A stretch of DNA of 64,000 bases from Conchocele bisecta. Taxonomy: Eukaryota > Mollusca > Bivalvia > Lucinida > Thyasiridae. Shown here one piece after another: positions 12,101 through 27,100 of this stretch. Positions within the stretch are counted from its first letter, which is position 1, and every line of letters begins with the position of its first letter. The DNA lies in assembly GCA_029237695.1 (NCBI GenBank), contig CM055275.1, positions 4,528,160 through 4,592,159 on the forward strand, read 5' to 3'. A program made the translations under genes and the position numbers. The notes beneath the pieces are model-generated. The model did not search any database. It worked only from the letters and a program-made list of their open reading frames with translations, and was not told the DNA's origin.

Positions 12101-15100
12101 AGAAGACGACCCAAAGGTGTGTGTCACATAAGAATGACAACTCTTGCGTCATTAATTTCTTAGTTATCTCCCTTTGTTGTTTCATGCACTGATTTCGTGT
12201 CCGGAGCATAACTCGAACACCCTTTGGAATATTTTCCTGAAACTTCACACATGCATAGACCACGACCCTAAAGGTGTGTCACGCAAGAATGAGAACTCTT
12301 GCATCACTAATGTTTTAGTTATCTCCCTTTGTTTTTCCGTCACTGATTTTGTCTCCGGAGCACAACTCGAACACCCTTTTTTCAAACTACTTGTGTATCT
12401 GGGGAGGGGGATACACATGCGCTTGTCGACAAGCGTCCAATTCTAGTTTTAATGACGTTTAAAACAAGACGTCAATGTCTCTATGTTATTCATTTGACAT
12501 GACGTTGGCGCATAATATGAATATGTAATTAGGGTGATGTTGCCAGCCATTCAAATGCGCTCCAGGTGTTATTACACGTGTGTCCGAACACATTTATGAA
12601 ATTTATGAAACACGGCATTACAAGGATTTCATGTGATAATGCAAAACATAAAACAACAACAAACAGCAATAATCATTACCAGCATTCTAAGGGTTAATTC
12701 ATCACTCGTATCGTCGCTGCAATCGCTGCCTGTATTGCAGGTGGTGTTGGGCACGAAGGTCAACACGGACTTCTCGTCGCGTGGCCGCTACATCATGCAC
12801 GCGGACGGCAAGTCGATCTGGTTCGACAAGTCCATGACGATAGTTGTGGCCGCCGACGGCAGGATGGGGCTTCACTGTGAACACTCGTTCGCTGACGCGC
12901 CCGTCATAGCGCACATTATGGAGTATAACCTCACCGAAGAGTAAGTGTACTGTGTTCATTTTCCTCGCAGTTCTTGTCTGTCTGACCTGTAGCCTATTTC
13001 ATCACCAACATTGCAAAGTGTACTTATCTAGCAAAGTATACTTTGAGGGAGAAATTTTCAAATTAAGGATAAATTTATTAATTTTTTTTATACTGAATTT
13101 ATTACATTATCACAGCCATTTTGGCTGTGATAATGTAATAAATTCAGTATAATAATTCTGCATACTTTTAATCATCAAATATATGCAGTTGTTAGTTCTA
13201 TATGAAATAATGCATTTCGGGAAAAATAAATGATTACTCCCTCAAAGTATACTTTGGTACCAAAGCATACTTTGCAATTTTGATGAAATCGGCTTCTGTC
13301 AAATCTTCTCTGTCGATGAATATGTGTTGTTGTTTTTTTTTTGTTGTAGTCCTTTTCCTATATTTAAAAATTCACTCTGTTGGGCCACATGTATTTTTGA
13401 ATTGATAATTATCCACCAATTTGTATACCATCATAATGGCCCATTGTAGCACACGGTATGGAGTACACTCTGACTGAAGGGTAAGTCTTGTGCGACTCCT
13501 TTCTCATAATCCTTTACCTATATCATCGGGGTTGGCAATTTTCAGGATATATCCTGAAATCAGGATTTGAGGTTCCTGATAATTGCAGAAACATGCAAAT
13601 CCTGAAACTGGCTAAGCAAACATATTTCTGCACCCCCAAATGCATAATAGTGTATCTCCCACATGGAAACATTGGCATTTTTCTGCAATTATCAGGATAT
13701 AATTGCAGAAACATGGCAATGTTTCCAGATGGGAGGCACACGATATGCATTTGTGGGTGCAGAGAGATTTTTGCTTAGCGATTTTCAGGATTTGCCATTG
13801 TTCCCAATCCTGCTGTCTGCTGGTCATGTGATGACCTTTTCATATATGCAAGATTTGTTCTCTCTATTTGTAAATATTTATTTTTTAAAAGAATTTAGAG
13901 AAATTGTGAAAAACAATCTATACATTTGGACAAAAGTATATGTGACCGACTTACATGCTTTGCGACCAGTGTAGATCTAGATCAGCCTGTGCATCTGCAC
14001 AATCTGATCAGGATCTGCACTGTTTGCCATTCCGGCTTCAAAAAGGCTGGTTACGGACCTTACGTTAGTAAATTACAATGTGTATATTAAACACATATGT
14101 TCTTCTAAAATATTCTTTGCATGAAAGGCATCAAAAGTATAAAAAAATGATGTTGAAATACAAGGTTTACTCAAAAGTCCGAGTGTGTGATATACATTGT
14201 ATGTATATAAAACAACTGACTCAGAACTCCAGATAAGAAAATGGGCGTTGAGTACCACTGTTATTCCATACTTTGAATGAATCAATTACTGGGGGTGGTT
14301 GGCGGTGGATATAGTGTTTGCCGTGGCTGTCCGACTGTCAATAGACAATGTTCTTCCATGTGATAACTCGACTCCCATATTTCCTATGTTCGCGATACTT
14401 CACACATATATTCATATCAAACATGGGAAGAACACTATTGAATGTGGGTTTTGTCTCTTACGGTCAAGGTCGCGGGTGCTAAAAATAGATTGTTTATTGC
14501 ACATTTCGTTTGTTTCCGTGTGACAACTCGACTACCATCTATCGAATCTTCACAATACACCACACACATTCATATCAACAATGGGAAACACCCTATTGAA
14601 TGTGTGTTTCATCTCTTCAAGGTCATGGCTTCTAAAAATAGTTTTTATGCCACCGGGTTTCGAAGACTTAGTAAAGGTATTAGGGTTGGTTACAATTAGC
14701 CACCTAAAAATTCCTTTTATGTGGCTAAAAATCCTTTTATGTGGCTAATATTTAACATGTGATAAGCCACATAAGTATAGTACCGTAAGAACGTCCGTCT
14801 GTCCGTCCGTCCAGGCACACATTAGGGTACTTATGTGGCTAGCCCCACAGGGTTATGGACTTGTTAAAGGATAGGGTTGGTTACAATTAGCCACCTAAAA
14901 AATCGTTTTATGTGGCTAAAAATCGTTTTATGTGGCTAATATTTAACATGTGATAAGCCACATAAGTACCCTAATGTAAGAACGTCCGTCCGTCCGTCCG
15001 TCCGTCCGTCTGTCACACTTTTCGGTTAACCACTTAACCACAGTTTCTCAAATATGCTGCAGGTGGCATCCGCGTTCGACAGACGCATTTCTTGTTTTTA

Positions 15101-18100
15101 GCTCACCTGAGCGAAGCTCATGTGAGCTATTGTTACCGCAATGTGTCCGTCGTCCGTCGTCGTCCGTCGTCGTCGTCCTTGAACATTTTCAAACGTCTTC
15201 TCCTCGGTAACCATTGGGCCTATGGTCACCAAACTTCATGGTCATGGTCCTTAGATAGGGGGATTACAAAATTGTTAAAATGACGTCATTACGTAATCCA
15301 AGATGGCCGCCGTCTAAAAATAGCACAAATTCTTCAAAAATCTTCTTCTCAAGAACCGCCAACCGGATTTCGACAAAACTTGGTAGGAATGATCAATGTA
15401 CAATGCTCTTTCAAAGTTGTTAAAATGGTGACCCCAGGGTCAAAAATGGGCGTGGCCCGTGGGGTCAAATTGGGGTCAAATTTTATTTTTGACAATATGG
15501 TCATATCATATATCAAATCGAAGGTATCAACAAGGCAATCACTCTGGTGCATTTTTTGTCGAAATCGGATGGTTATGTTATCCAAGATGGCCGCCGAAAG
15601 GTCAAAAGGTCGTTCTTTTATTAGAGATTTCAAAATTCTTCTTCACATGAACCGCTTGGCCCATGGTAGCCAAACTTAAAAGTTTTGGTCCATGGGTGAA
15701 GCCTTTTCAGATTTGTTAAAATGGAGGTCATCGCTAATCCAAGATGGCCGCCGTCTAAAAATAGCATAAATTCTTAAAAAATCTTCTTCTCATGAACCGC
15801 TTGCCGGATTTCGACGAAACTTGGTAGGAATGATCGATGTACATTGCTCTTTCAAAGTTGTTAAAATGGTGACCCCGGGGTCAAAAATTGGCGTGGCCTT
15901 TGGGGTCAAATTGGGGTCAAATTTTATTTTTGACCGAATATGGTCATGTCATATATCAAATTGAAGGTATCAATGAGGCGATCACTCTGGTGCATTTTCT
16001 GTCGAAATCGGATTGTTATGTCATCCAAGATGGCTGCCGAAAGGTCAAAAGGTCGTTCTTTTATTAGAGATTTCAAAATTCTTCTTCACATGAACCGCTT
16101 GGCCCATGGTAGCCAAACTTAAAAGTTATGGTCCATGTGTGAAGCCTTTTCAGATTTGTTAAAATGGAGGTCATCGCTAATCCAAGATGGCCGCCGTCTA
16201 AAAATAGCATAAATTCTTAAAAAATCTTCTCATGAACCGCTAGCCGGATTTCGACGAAACTTGGTAGGAATGATCGATGTACAATGCTCTTTCAAAGTTG
16301 TTAAAATGGTGACCCCGGTGTCAAAAATGGGCGTGGCCCGTGGGGTCAAATTTTATTTTTGACCGAATATGGTCATGTTATATATCAAATCGAAGGTATC
16401 AATGAGGCGATCACTCTGGTACATTTTTTGTCCAAATCGGATTGTTATGTCATCCAAGATGGCCGCCGAAATGTCAAAAGGTCGTTCTTTTATTAGAGAT
16501 TTCAAAATTCTTCTTCACATGAACCGCTTGGCCCATGGTAGCCAAACTTAAAAGTTATGGTCCATGGGTGAAGCCTTTTCAGATTTGTTAAAATGGAGGT
16601 CATCGCTAATCCAAGATGGCCGCCGTCTAAAAATAGCATAAATTCTTAAAAAACTTCTTCTCATGAACCGCTAGCCGGATTTCGACGAAACTTGGTAGGA
16701 ATGATCGATGTACATTGCTCTTTGAAAGTTGTTAAAATGGTGACCCCGGGGTCAAAAATGGGCGTGGCCCCCCGTGGGGTCAAATTGGGGTCAAATTTTA
16801 TTTTTGACTGAATAATGGTCATGTCATATATCAAATTGAAGTTATCAATGAGGCGATCACTCTGGTGCAATATTTGTCGGAATCGGATGATTATGTCATC
16901 CATGATGGCCACCAAAAGGTCCATTTATTCAAGATTTTTAACGTCTTTTTCTCAGGAACCACATGGCCGATGCTGGGTGAAGCATTTTTAGATTTTGTAA
17001 AATGAGAGTCATCGCTTAATCCAAGATGACCGCCATCTAAAAATAGCACATTTTTTTTAAAACACATGAACTCAATGTCACATTCTCCTCTGGTGTTCAT
17101 GGAGTCAGGTGAGCGAATTAGGGCCATCATGGCCCTCTTGTTTCTGTATATTAGTACTAATCATATTACTTTAGGGGAGTGGGGCCAAGTGACTTTGGTG
17201 TAGTATGGACCTGGCACCAGGTTATTCTAATTTCAGGGCTGAATATATATTTATTTCAATGTAAATATTCCATTCAGATTTTTGGGTTAAATGCAGCATT
17301 GAACCCGTTGGCCCGGCCTTAAATGACCTTAGCTGTTGATAGGACATTAAACACCAATAAATTAAATCATCCCATGAAGGTCAAGGTCACTGGTGCTTGT
17401 TTGGTGTTTTGTTCTTAAATGACCTTAGCTGTTGATAGGCCATTAAACACATAACTAAATCATCCCGTCGAGGTTACGGGTGCTTGATGGCTGTTTTGTT
17501 CTTGATGGTTCAGTTAACCAGCCGTGGTATTTTGGTTATTTTGTTCAAGTTTACTCCAATATGCAGCTTATCTGGAGTTCTGGATTGTGGTGACTTGTCA
17601 CCAATCGCATGCTTCGTGTCAATTAATGTCGTGTTTCACTTGTGCTTGACGTTTTATAGTATACCTTTGTATTTAAAATACCTTACGATGTTTGTTAACC
17701 CATTTCATTCTGAGGATCGCGATTCTGTTTGTGGAAAAATTTAATATTTAATATTTTCTTTATATGTGCTCAGATGTATATATTGTGACCCCCTTTTGAC
17801 CCGTCTCGTCGAGATGGTTCAAATGAGTGGTAACAACATATCCTTACATTGAGAAATAAAAATTAAATATTTAGAAAGATTCTTCCCTGTACAGGTAGGT
17901 GTGTTCCGAACGTCTCCGTCTGGCACCTGATTGCAAAACATTCTGAGCAAGTCCTTGAAAGTCACACAATCAAACCGTTTGATTGGTTGAGCCGCAGCTA
18001 TGCTATTATCAGCCTCAACCAATCAACCTGATTAATTTTCAGATTCGAGTATATGGTCTATATGGTCTAAATCACTTGGCATTTGTGCATCTGTGAGGTT

Positions 18101-21100
18101 TGTTTCCATCCTAGCACAGTTCATGTGGGATGGTAATTATATTATGTCAATATTAACCAACAGTTTTTCATATTTTCTTCATTTCTCATTGAAAATATGC
18201 CTGTACTTTGTTGCCACTGATTTGAACCGTCTCCAGTTAACTGAGTGGTAATAAAATAATTTTTTTCCAGTGAAAAATTTATATATTTTCAGCATGAAAT
18301 AGGTTTAACTTCAGTTTCCATTGTCCGATTTTCTCCAAATTGGTTTTGACTTTGTCATCCAGTGTGATCAGAGTCAGTCAATCTATACAAAGACAATGCT
18401 CATTACAGATATTGTAAGGTTATGTGGTTGTGACTGGAGAAATGGGGCTTAAGGGTTTTGTGACCAGTGTAGATCCAGATCAGACTGTGCACTGTTTGCC
18501 ATTCCATCAGTGAAACACCCGTCATGCTTCTAACAAAGAATATAGATTGTTATCGGGCTACCGGCGTGTGCTATTTTATTAAGAGGTACACTGGTCACGA
18601 ATCCCATAACCTAATTTCTCTAGTCCAGAGCTCCAGATAAGTTTTGTAGCTAAAGAGTATTGTACCCCCATATTTCAAATTCGATGCATATTTTACTTTT
18701 ACAAGTGTGTTATTGATTTTCTTCCTTATTAAATAGGGAACACATGATAAAAAAATAAAACAAATTTCAAATTCACTTATTTGAGCTGCAAAAAGCAAAC
18801 ATAAAAGTGTTGTGTTTGCTTTTTGCAGCTCAAATAAGTGAATTTTCAACTTTATTACAGTATTTTCACTACTCAATTTGAAAATCAATCCATATTTTCT
18901 CATTGCTGTGCGTATTCTGCTAAAATAAGTGCGTAAAATAAGTGGGTAAAATACGGCCATACGCACCTTATCTGGAGCTCTGAACTATACTGAGTTTGCG
19001 ACTGCCTACAGTAGCCGCAATTATCCATCGTCTGCGATAACTAAGAAACGTGCTTTGCTGTGTTTCAGAAATCTGAATAGGTGATCAACTGCTTATTCTA
19101 GTCATAACCTGAATTTTCTGGCTGGAACGCAGCTCAACTTGTCACACATGTATTTGTTCTTTGTCAATTCTTCTTGATTCGTTTTAACCATCTGATTTGA
19201 CCTTTTAGAGCAGAATTTCCTTCATGCCACATGTTGCCATTATTACCGGTTTCCATGCAGTATGAGAATAATTCTGTCATACGGAGGATTTTATTGATGT
19301 TTAAAAGCCGATACGGGCTACAATGATTTGACAAAGCATGACTTTAATTTGTTTTTCGTGACAGCCAGAAAATTCAGGTTAACTCTGGTGGCAAGCACTA
19401 TAGCCTTGCACACACTGCGCCAGGCGACATCATATCAAGATTAACATGCTTGTGTCCGATTGTCCCCTTAATCACAAAACTGACCTAAATTGCTTCCCTT
19501 GCATTCAACTATTTGCTAACAATGACCAAATTGAGGCTGATACAATCTAACACGGTGAATGCATAGTTGAAAACTACGTGTGTTGACATTTCATTGGCCA
19601 AATTTGTCGTAGATGATTTACCGAATCATATCATCGAGTCGGTGTAATGACACAACATTAACAAGTCTGTTTTCTTTTCACCGAAAATAGCATTATACGT
19701 GCATAAAGCATAAAACGTTGTCTGATAATAGAGCACCGTGCTATACATTTCCTGATATACTTAACCTTTACAACATGTACAATGCTGAATTTGTGTCGTC
19801 TGCTGAATATTTTCCATTTTTCTCATCACAAACTTGGTTTGGCAGCACTTTAGAATCATTTCCAATGGAAATGATTCTAAAATGCTGCCAAACCATGTTT
19901 TTACTGAGAGAAAAGACAAAATATGAATTATCAACAGACGACTATTTTCGGTTCGAAGGGCTAAGAAGGTCATAAAAAGAAGTACTTTGGTTCTCAGATA
20001 TCGCCGGGTCAGAATAATCACTGCATGCCAAGCATTTATCGTCATGGAGAAATAAAATTGTACTGTAAATTCACCACATGATCAACATGTTAAAGGTACC
20101 TGCCCACTCAGTATGCACAAACTGTTCTTTATAGGAATTAAATAAGTGTATAATTGCGTCACTATTCCACCAGTTATAAAAGTTACGAGTGCCCGCTATA
20201 CAGATATAATCATTTAGTAATATTTATTTCACTGATACGGACTCGTGGTGGTATCATGCAAATGAATCATGATATTTTTTAATTCTTTGTACTAATTATA
20301 TGCATCACCTGAAAAACATAATATTTTCGACAGATTATAAAGTATGATCATTGTACATCAAAAAATAAATACAGAGAATAAATAGTAATGCCTGTTAACA
20401 TTTTAATGAAACGCGGTTATCGCCCCTGATATCAGTGTGGAAATTATGTCTGATATAAAATGTATAATAATGCCAATCAATACGTCGGGTAATGGTGAAT
20501 GAATGTTTATGTTGCCAGAAAATGTCATATCCACAGAATATACAAAACTATCTGTCTCCTATATTATAACCTACTGAGTGGTCGTGTACCTTTAAATCCA
20601 ATCATGTGGATCACATCAAATCTGGTGGATCACATGATGACAATCAGCCAATGAAATGTCAGTGAAAGTAGTCCAGTGTATTAGCGCTAATACCTTATAC
20701 AGCATGTTGTTATCTGTTGGTGTGTATTTCGTCAATGTTCAGCCAGTTAGCTTATCACAATTACTTCCCTGCATTCACACTGTTGCCGGTGTAAGATGTT
20801 TCAAGTTGAAAAATGAACGTGTTCCCCACGAAATGCCATTCAGCTGTACCCATTTTTCGTCTAGTAACTGGCGCAAATTTCTTGCGCCGGTTACTGGATG
20901 AAAACATGTTTCTGCAGTATCTTCCGCATATATCTGGATGGGAATTCGTCAGGAATCCGGCACCTAGTTCGACGTGAAAATTTTTACCCCTGTGCGGATT
21001 GCGCAAGACTTGCTATCAAGTTGGCTTATCTCCCTTAGAGGTTTATCTCCCTTAACCCTTTCAACATCACAGACCTGTATTGTGGTATTGGCAAACAGTA

Positions 21101-24100
21101 TAGATCCAGATGAGCCGGCTCGTGATGAGCCGTCTCATCAGGATCTGCACTTTTTGCAAGTAATTTTCATATTTTTGAGAACATTTCCATTGGAAATGGT
21201 GCGAAAGTACTGTAAAAACATGTTGTTCATGAGTAAAAAGGAAAATAAAGAGAAGAGTGTCAAAATTTAATTCAGCTTTGTAGTAGTTAACCCTTAGAAG
21301 GCGGGAAGCGAAAACTCTCGTCTGCTGTTGTAACTTATTTTGTATTTTCTCTAAATAAAAACATGATTTGGCAGCATTTTAGAATCATTTCCATTGGAAA
21401 TGATTCTAAAGTGCTGCCAAACCATGTTTTTGATAATAAAAATGGAAAATAAAAAATAAACAGCAGACGACAAATTTTAATTCATCACAGTAAGGGTTAA
21501 TGTAGTTGCATTCCGTCTATGTTGTCAACCTTGTAGTAATAGTGCATGCCATCTACACAATAGTTCTCAGCGTCTCAAATGGAATGTGCCGGAAAGTCTA
21601 TGCAAATATGTATGTAATTAAATTGCACAGCACCGGTATAAGCCGACGATGATGCCGTTTCATACCAGTTTTCTCAAAATAATTTAAAGCGGATATAGCT
21701 ATTATATGAGGACGGTGTAAATGGCAAGGGTTGTCATGTAATTACCCGACCTTTATCACATTGCTTCAGTAGTTGCCGAAATATTCAGAAAAATGTAAGT
21801 ACAAGGTGTATGATCACGTGGTACTAACAATAACAAGTACTGAAACTTTGGCCCAAACTTCTGTCGTTTTTTACGAAGATTCGATTTCCGTGTCGGTAGA
21901 CATAAGTCTGTGCCGAACTCCCTGGACGACCAAATGCAGCTCATGAAGACGCGTTTGCTGCGCCATATTTCATCAATATCAGTTTCATATTAAGGAAAAT
22001 ATCAAATAATACTTGCTTTGAAGTGGGCGAGATTTCAACACTTTCAGCCACTGTTGTTGTTGTTATAACCACGTGATCGGACAAAAATAACAGGTGTGTG
22101 ACAATGCTTGCCCACCTTGTAGTATTTAGTGTGTATTTATGGATTTCTGCTTTCGAAGTGTACACCTGCATAGAGTTTTCTCACTATTTATATATACATG
22201 TACCTAATACCCTCTACACATGCTTCAGCCAATTAACTATCTTATCTTTTTTGTTGTTTGCTGTTTATTTTCTATTTTCTGTTTTTATCATCAAAAACAT
22301 GCTTTGACAGCACTTTAGAATAATTTAGAACATGCTTTGACAGCACTTCAGAATCATTTCCATTGGAAATGATTCTGAAGTGCTGTCAAACCATGTTTTT
22401 ATTGAGAAATAAGGCAAGATATGAAAGCAACAGCAGACGACAATTGTTGTGAGTAGCGGTCTAACGATTAACACTGGGTTGTGAATTTAACATTTTCCAA
22501 GCAGGAATTTAGACAATTTTGTGTTTGCACATTGGTACAATTGAGTTCAGGCATACAATAGGAACCTACAATTTGGACGAGCCATATGATTTTCTACATA
22601 AGAAGAAGTATGATATTTCAGTGAGTATATATTCATCTTTGGCGGGCGGACGGTGTGCCTGGGGGGGGGGGCACACACCTTGTCCATGCAATAACTAGAG
22701 TTCTATTTGACGGATTGTAACCAAATTCGGTATACATGTTTATCATGATGGCAAAACAGAGAAGCCTACATGTATTTCTGATGACTTATCTCCCCTTGGC
22801 AGTGATTTTTAATTTTCGCACTCTGTACCGTTGTCCACGCAATAACTCAAGTTCTACTTGGCAGATTGTAACCACATTCGGTATACATGTTTATCGCGGC
22901 AAGATGAAGAACCCTATTAGTTTTCAGTGAGTTATCTCCCCTTGGTCACTGGCCTTGCCTCGACGGGCGTATATTGTGACATTCGGCACTCTTGTTCATG
23001 GATCAATCGTTACTAATTTAATTTTATTCAAATAAATCTCTCTAAATAATAAATTTAACAAGTCTCTAATGGATACTTCTTTCTATATACGGTATAGTGT
23101 GATAATTTCATTGCAAAAAGTAATTGTATTTCACAAATTTTCCTTACTAGTACATGTAGATGTATAGTGAAAATGCATAAGCAAACTGTCTCTCCTGCTT
23201 ATGACAGTTCTGGTAGTATATACCGCTACTGAATTTAACGCAACCATTTTTGAATTTGATAAAATAAACATTTTCATCATGTGTAACTCTGTTTTCAAGG
23301 GTACTGGTGGGCATTGTGGATTCAAGTGGTAACTGCAAACCACACCCGGACGACGGTCAGATCTCCTGTCACCACCCACCCCAGCGACTGGAATGGGACG
23401 TATCCGCTGACCTTTGCCCCCATGTAAATCGGGCCATCTCAATAACACAACAGGTAGATCAGCAAATATATATTTATTTAATTATTTGTTCATGACAATT
23501 AGACTATTAAAAAAGTACTTTGGTTCTCAGATATCGCTGCGTCAGAAAAATCCCTGAACGTCGGTGCATTTTATCTTCATGGAGAAATAAAAACATATTG
23601 TAAATTCGCCACATGATGGAGAGGAAACACTGCCCTGCAAAAATATAATTAAATCCAACTATGTCTAACAAAACTATGGTGATTGTTCATGTCTAAAGAG
23701 GTTATAGTAACTTTATTAAGCATATATGTGAACCATATGAATTATGTGAACCACATGTTTATTTGACATGCGAAATGCATCTGACAAGTCGACTTAAAGG
23801 TCACATTACAAAATATCACTTATTTTCTACAAAATGCTCTAAAAACAACAAAGGCGATTCTAATAACTGATTTCCGGTTCATTTGTATTTTTCGTGATAT
23901 TGAGATTTCTCATATCGCACCTTATCTGACACCTATACAGCCATGCAATGAATTGGTCATCGTTTATCTCTCCTGTTACTGCGACCTACTGGCGCGAGGT
24001 GGTGCTGTAAAAATAACCGCTATGACGTAGCAGTAGTACAGCTTACCTGATTGGTGGATGAAGGTTTCTTCTATAATATCGTTTGGAGTTACGGACATCA

Positions 24101-27100
24101 TTTATTTGTTGCATACTTTTGTCGTTTAATATATACGTTAATCGTTATTTTTTCCTCCGCCTAGTTATACTTGGATTATTTATACGTTGGTTGTAATCGT
24201 CGGTTGTAATTCACGGTCAAACAGTCTGTTGAACTAATATGTGTAATAATCGTATTATGCCTACATTTCGGAAGTACTACTGATACGTCATATACCCACG
24301 TGACCGCAAAGGGAAATAACTGTGGTAAGCGAAATAAGGGGAAGTTAGTCATGCAGTGATGGCTGGAAAAACTGGTTGTCCGGAATATGAAATCCATAAA
24401 AGAACGGCACATACTGGCCGGATTACTGTGAAATTTGTTTTATTTGATATATAAATGATGAATACATAAGTGTGTCGCGAAAACAGAAGCTTGTTATATC
24501 TCCTTTAAAATAAATCTGAGATGAAGATCGTATACAAAAAGAAATATATTAAAAATTCACGCTACCAGATCACATTCCGCAAATCCAGTGTCAGGGATTC
24601 CGCTGGCGATCGCCACTTTCGCAATTGGCGATAAAAAATTACAATTTTCGGGAATTTTTTTTTTTTTTTTTTTTTTTTTTTTGAAGTGGCGATTTTTTTA
24701 TTTTCCCCAGCGGAATCCCTGCAGTTTCTAAGTTCCAAAGCACTTTTCCATGGCGTTACATGTAATTTTGTTTTTGTTTCAGTTTGATGATTCCATATTT
24801 TATCAAAGGTTTCCTTTGTTTTGAGGTTTGATTTTTAATTTCTCTTTAGCTCACCTGAGCCAAAGGCTCAAATGACCTATTGTTACTGCTTTTCGTCCAT
24901 CCACCGTTTCATGTTGGTCAAATTTGACAGGGATGATCTATAGGAGAGGCCTTTTCAGATTTGAAAGTCATCGCATAATCCAAGATGGCCGCCTTAGAAA
25001 ACTAGGTCAATGTCTTAAAAAAATCTTCTCGCGAACCGCCAGACCGATTTCAACGAAACTTGGCAGGAATGATCGTTAGTCTATGCCTTTACAGATTTGT
25101 TTAAATAATGACCCCAGGATTAAAAATGGGCAGGGCCATTGGTTAAATAGTGGTCAAAGTGCATTTTCTAATTCTAATAAACACCCACCCCCCAGTCTTG
25201 CCGATTTTCTCTGAATAATTGCCTCTAATAAACGCCCAGTGCGTACTTGGAACAAAATCCGAGCTAAATGTCCATATAGCATTACAATTGCAGGTATATT
25301 GTTGTGATGCATTGCAATGCATTGAGGTACTGTTATCTTTAGATTTTGTATCGTAAATACTACTTTTGGCAGAATGTAAATATTTTTAAATATTTGCAGA
25401 CAGGCAGAATATATGTAAAAAAAATTGATACTGACCCTGGATGTACAGAACCACAGTTAATTGCTGTATGCAGCAATTAACTGTGGTTCTGTACATCCAG
25501 GGTCATTATGAATAAAAATACGTTCACATTGTAGGAATACAGCTCATTCCTGAAGGAAAAATCCTGTTTTTTGATAACTATTGCAACTGCATGTATTACG
25601 ATTGACATTTTACTATCATGATAGTACTATTGCCAAGGCTACTATTGCGATAGATGATATCGATGCATTGTGACATCCCTAATATATATATACATACGTT
25701 ACCAGTATTTTAACCGTTTTACCGATTTGTTTTGTTTAGAAAGTAGAAATACCGTTGAAAATTGTATATTTTATCATTTTCCCTTCGCTGAATAATATTT
25801 GCCTCTATTAAACGCCCATCCAGGACTTCAGAGCCAGTGGTGATTGTAATAAACAGTCAGGAATCTATTAGAATCATTGCAGTATATCAAATTGAAGGTA
25901 TTGATGAGGCGGTCGCTCTGGTGTAATGTTTGTCAGGTGAGCGACTCGGGGCCCATTTGAACGTCTTGCTTACGTTTCTGAACTTTCTTTAGTTTGTAAA
26001 AATGTTTTCTCTGATATTTGATTTCTGAGCAAGTTTTGCAACTTCATACACAAAATCAGGTAGTGTGATTTGTCAATCCAGAGCTCAGTCTTGGCGACAG
26101 GTATCAGAACATATTACCTGATTATTAAGTTTCTAATATAAATTATAAGGTAAGCAACGCGGTGAACAACACGCCTTTTTCAAACTAATTAAAATGATAA
26201 AATCGTTACCTTACCATAGCATTTGAGGTTAAATATTTGAAAAAAAGACATTGTTCAGTGTCACAGTGCCATTTAGTTCTGTGTGACAAAATCTCAGCAA
26301 CTTTGTGTTTGTTGTTGTTGCTGATAAAGAGAATAACAGATTGCAAAAATAGATTTGCAGCCATTCTATCACATAGAACTAAGTGCCATTCAGCAGGTTG
26401 AAAAGTATGTACCGTCTATGATTCGGCAGCGTTTTGTTCACTATAGGAATGAATGGCCTTTTTGTGGAATTTATCGGGGTATAAAGTTGGAAAAGTCGCG
26501 GGAATACTGGACGAAGGCCGGAAGGCCTCGTCCAGTATTCCCGCGACTTTTCCAAGTTTATATCCCCGATAAATTCAACACAAAAAGGCCATTCATTCCT
26601 TATAATTCCAGCATTTGAAATTATAATTCCATCATTTGAAATCAATTCATCAAGAAAATGTGTTCATTTTCCATTTTATTAAGAATTATTTTACCTGCGC
26701 CTCACAGTTACGGAAAGTAGTTTGGCGTGGGAGTTTACTGGGATATAAATTTTGGACAGAGACTTGCTACGGGCCAATCAAATGTTAGGGAATTGTGTAA
26801 ATATTTTTGTGCTGGAATTATATACATGTACATCCATGTAGTTTCCCGACAAAATGTTGTTGAAATCGACGGCCTCCTAGAACAGCAAAACACGTTCCGA
26901 TTTGGCTATTTCTGTAAATGACGTCGTGTCACGCGAGTTTCGCTGTAACAATGACAAACAAATTGTTTTTGAATCTACAGGCTAATTCGCAGATTTATTC
27001 ACATTATTAGGCACAACGATTCCAGTTGGAATGGTTCACACTTCATTCTAGATAGATTAATCTACGTAGTTGATGTAGATATAGTCTGGACAATGCTCCG

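Noticed and set aside
15380..16551. Repeated 60-100 residue ORFs (SYIKxKVSxRRSLW type)
   Set aside because: The same family G unit is translated several times, with stops at different places; known non-coding repeat type.
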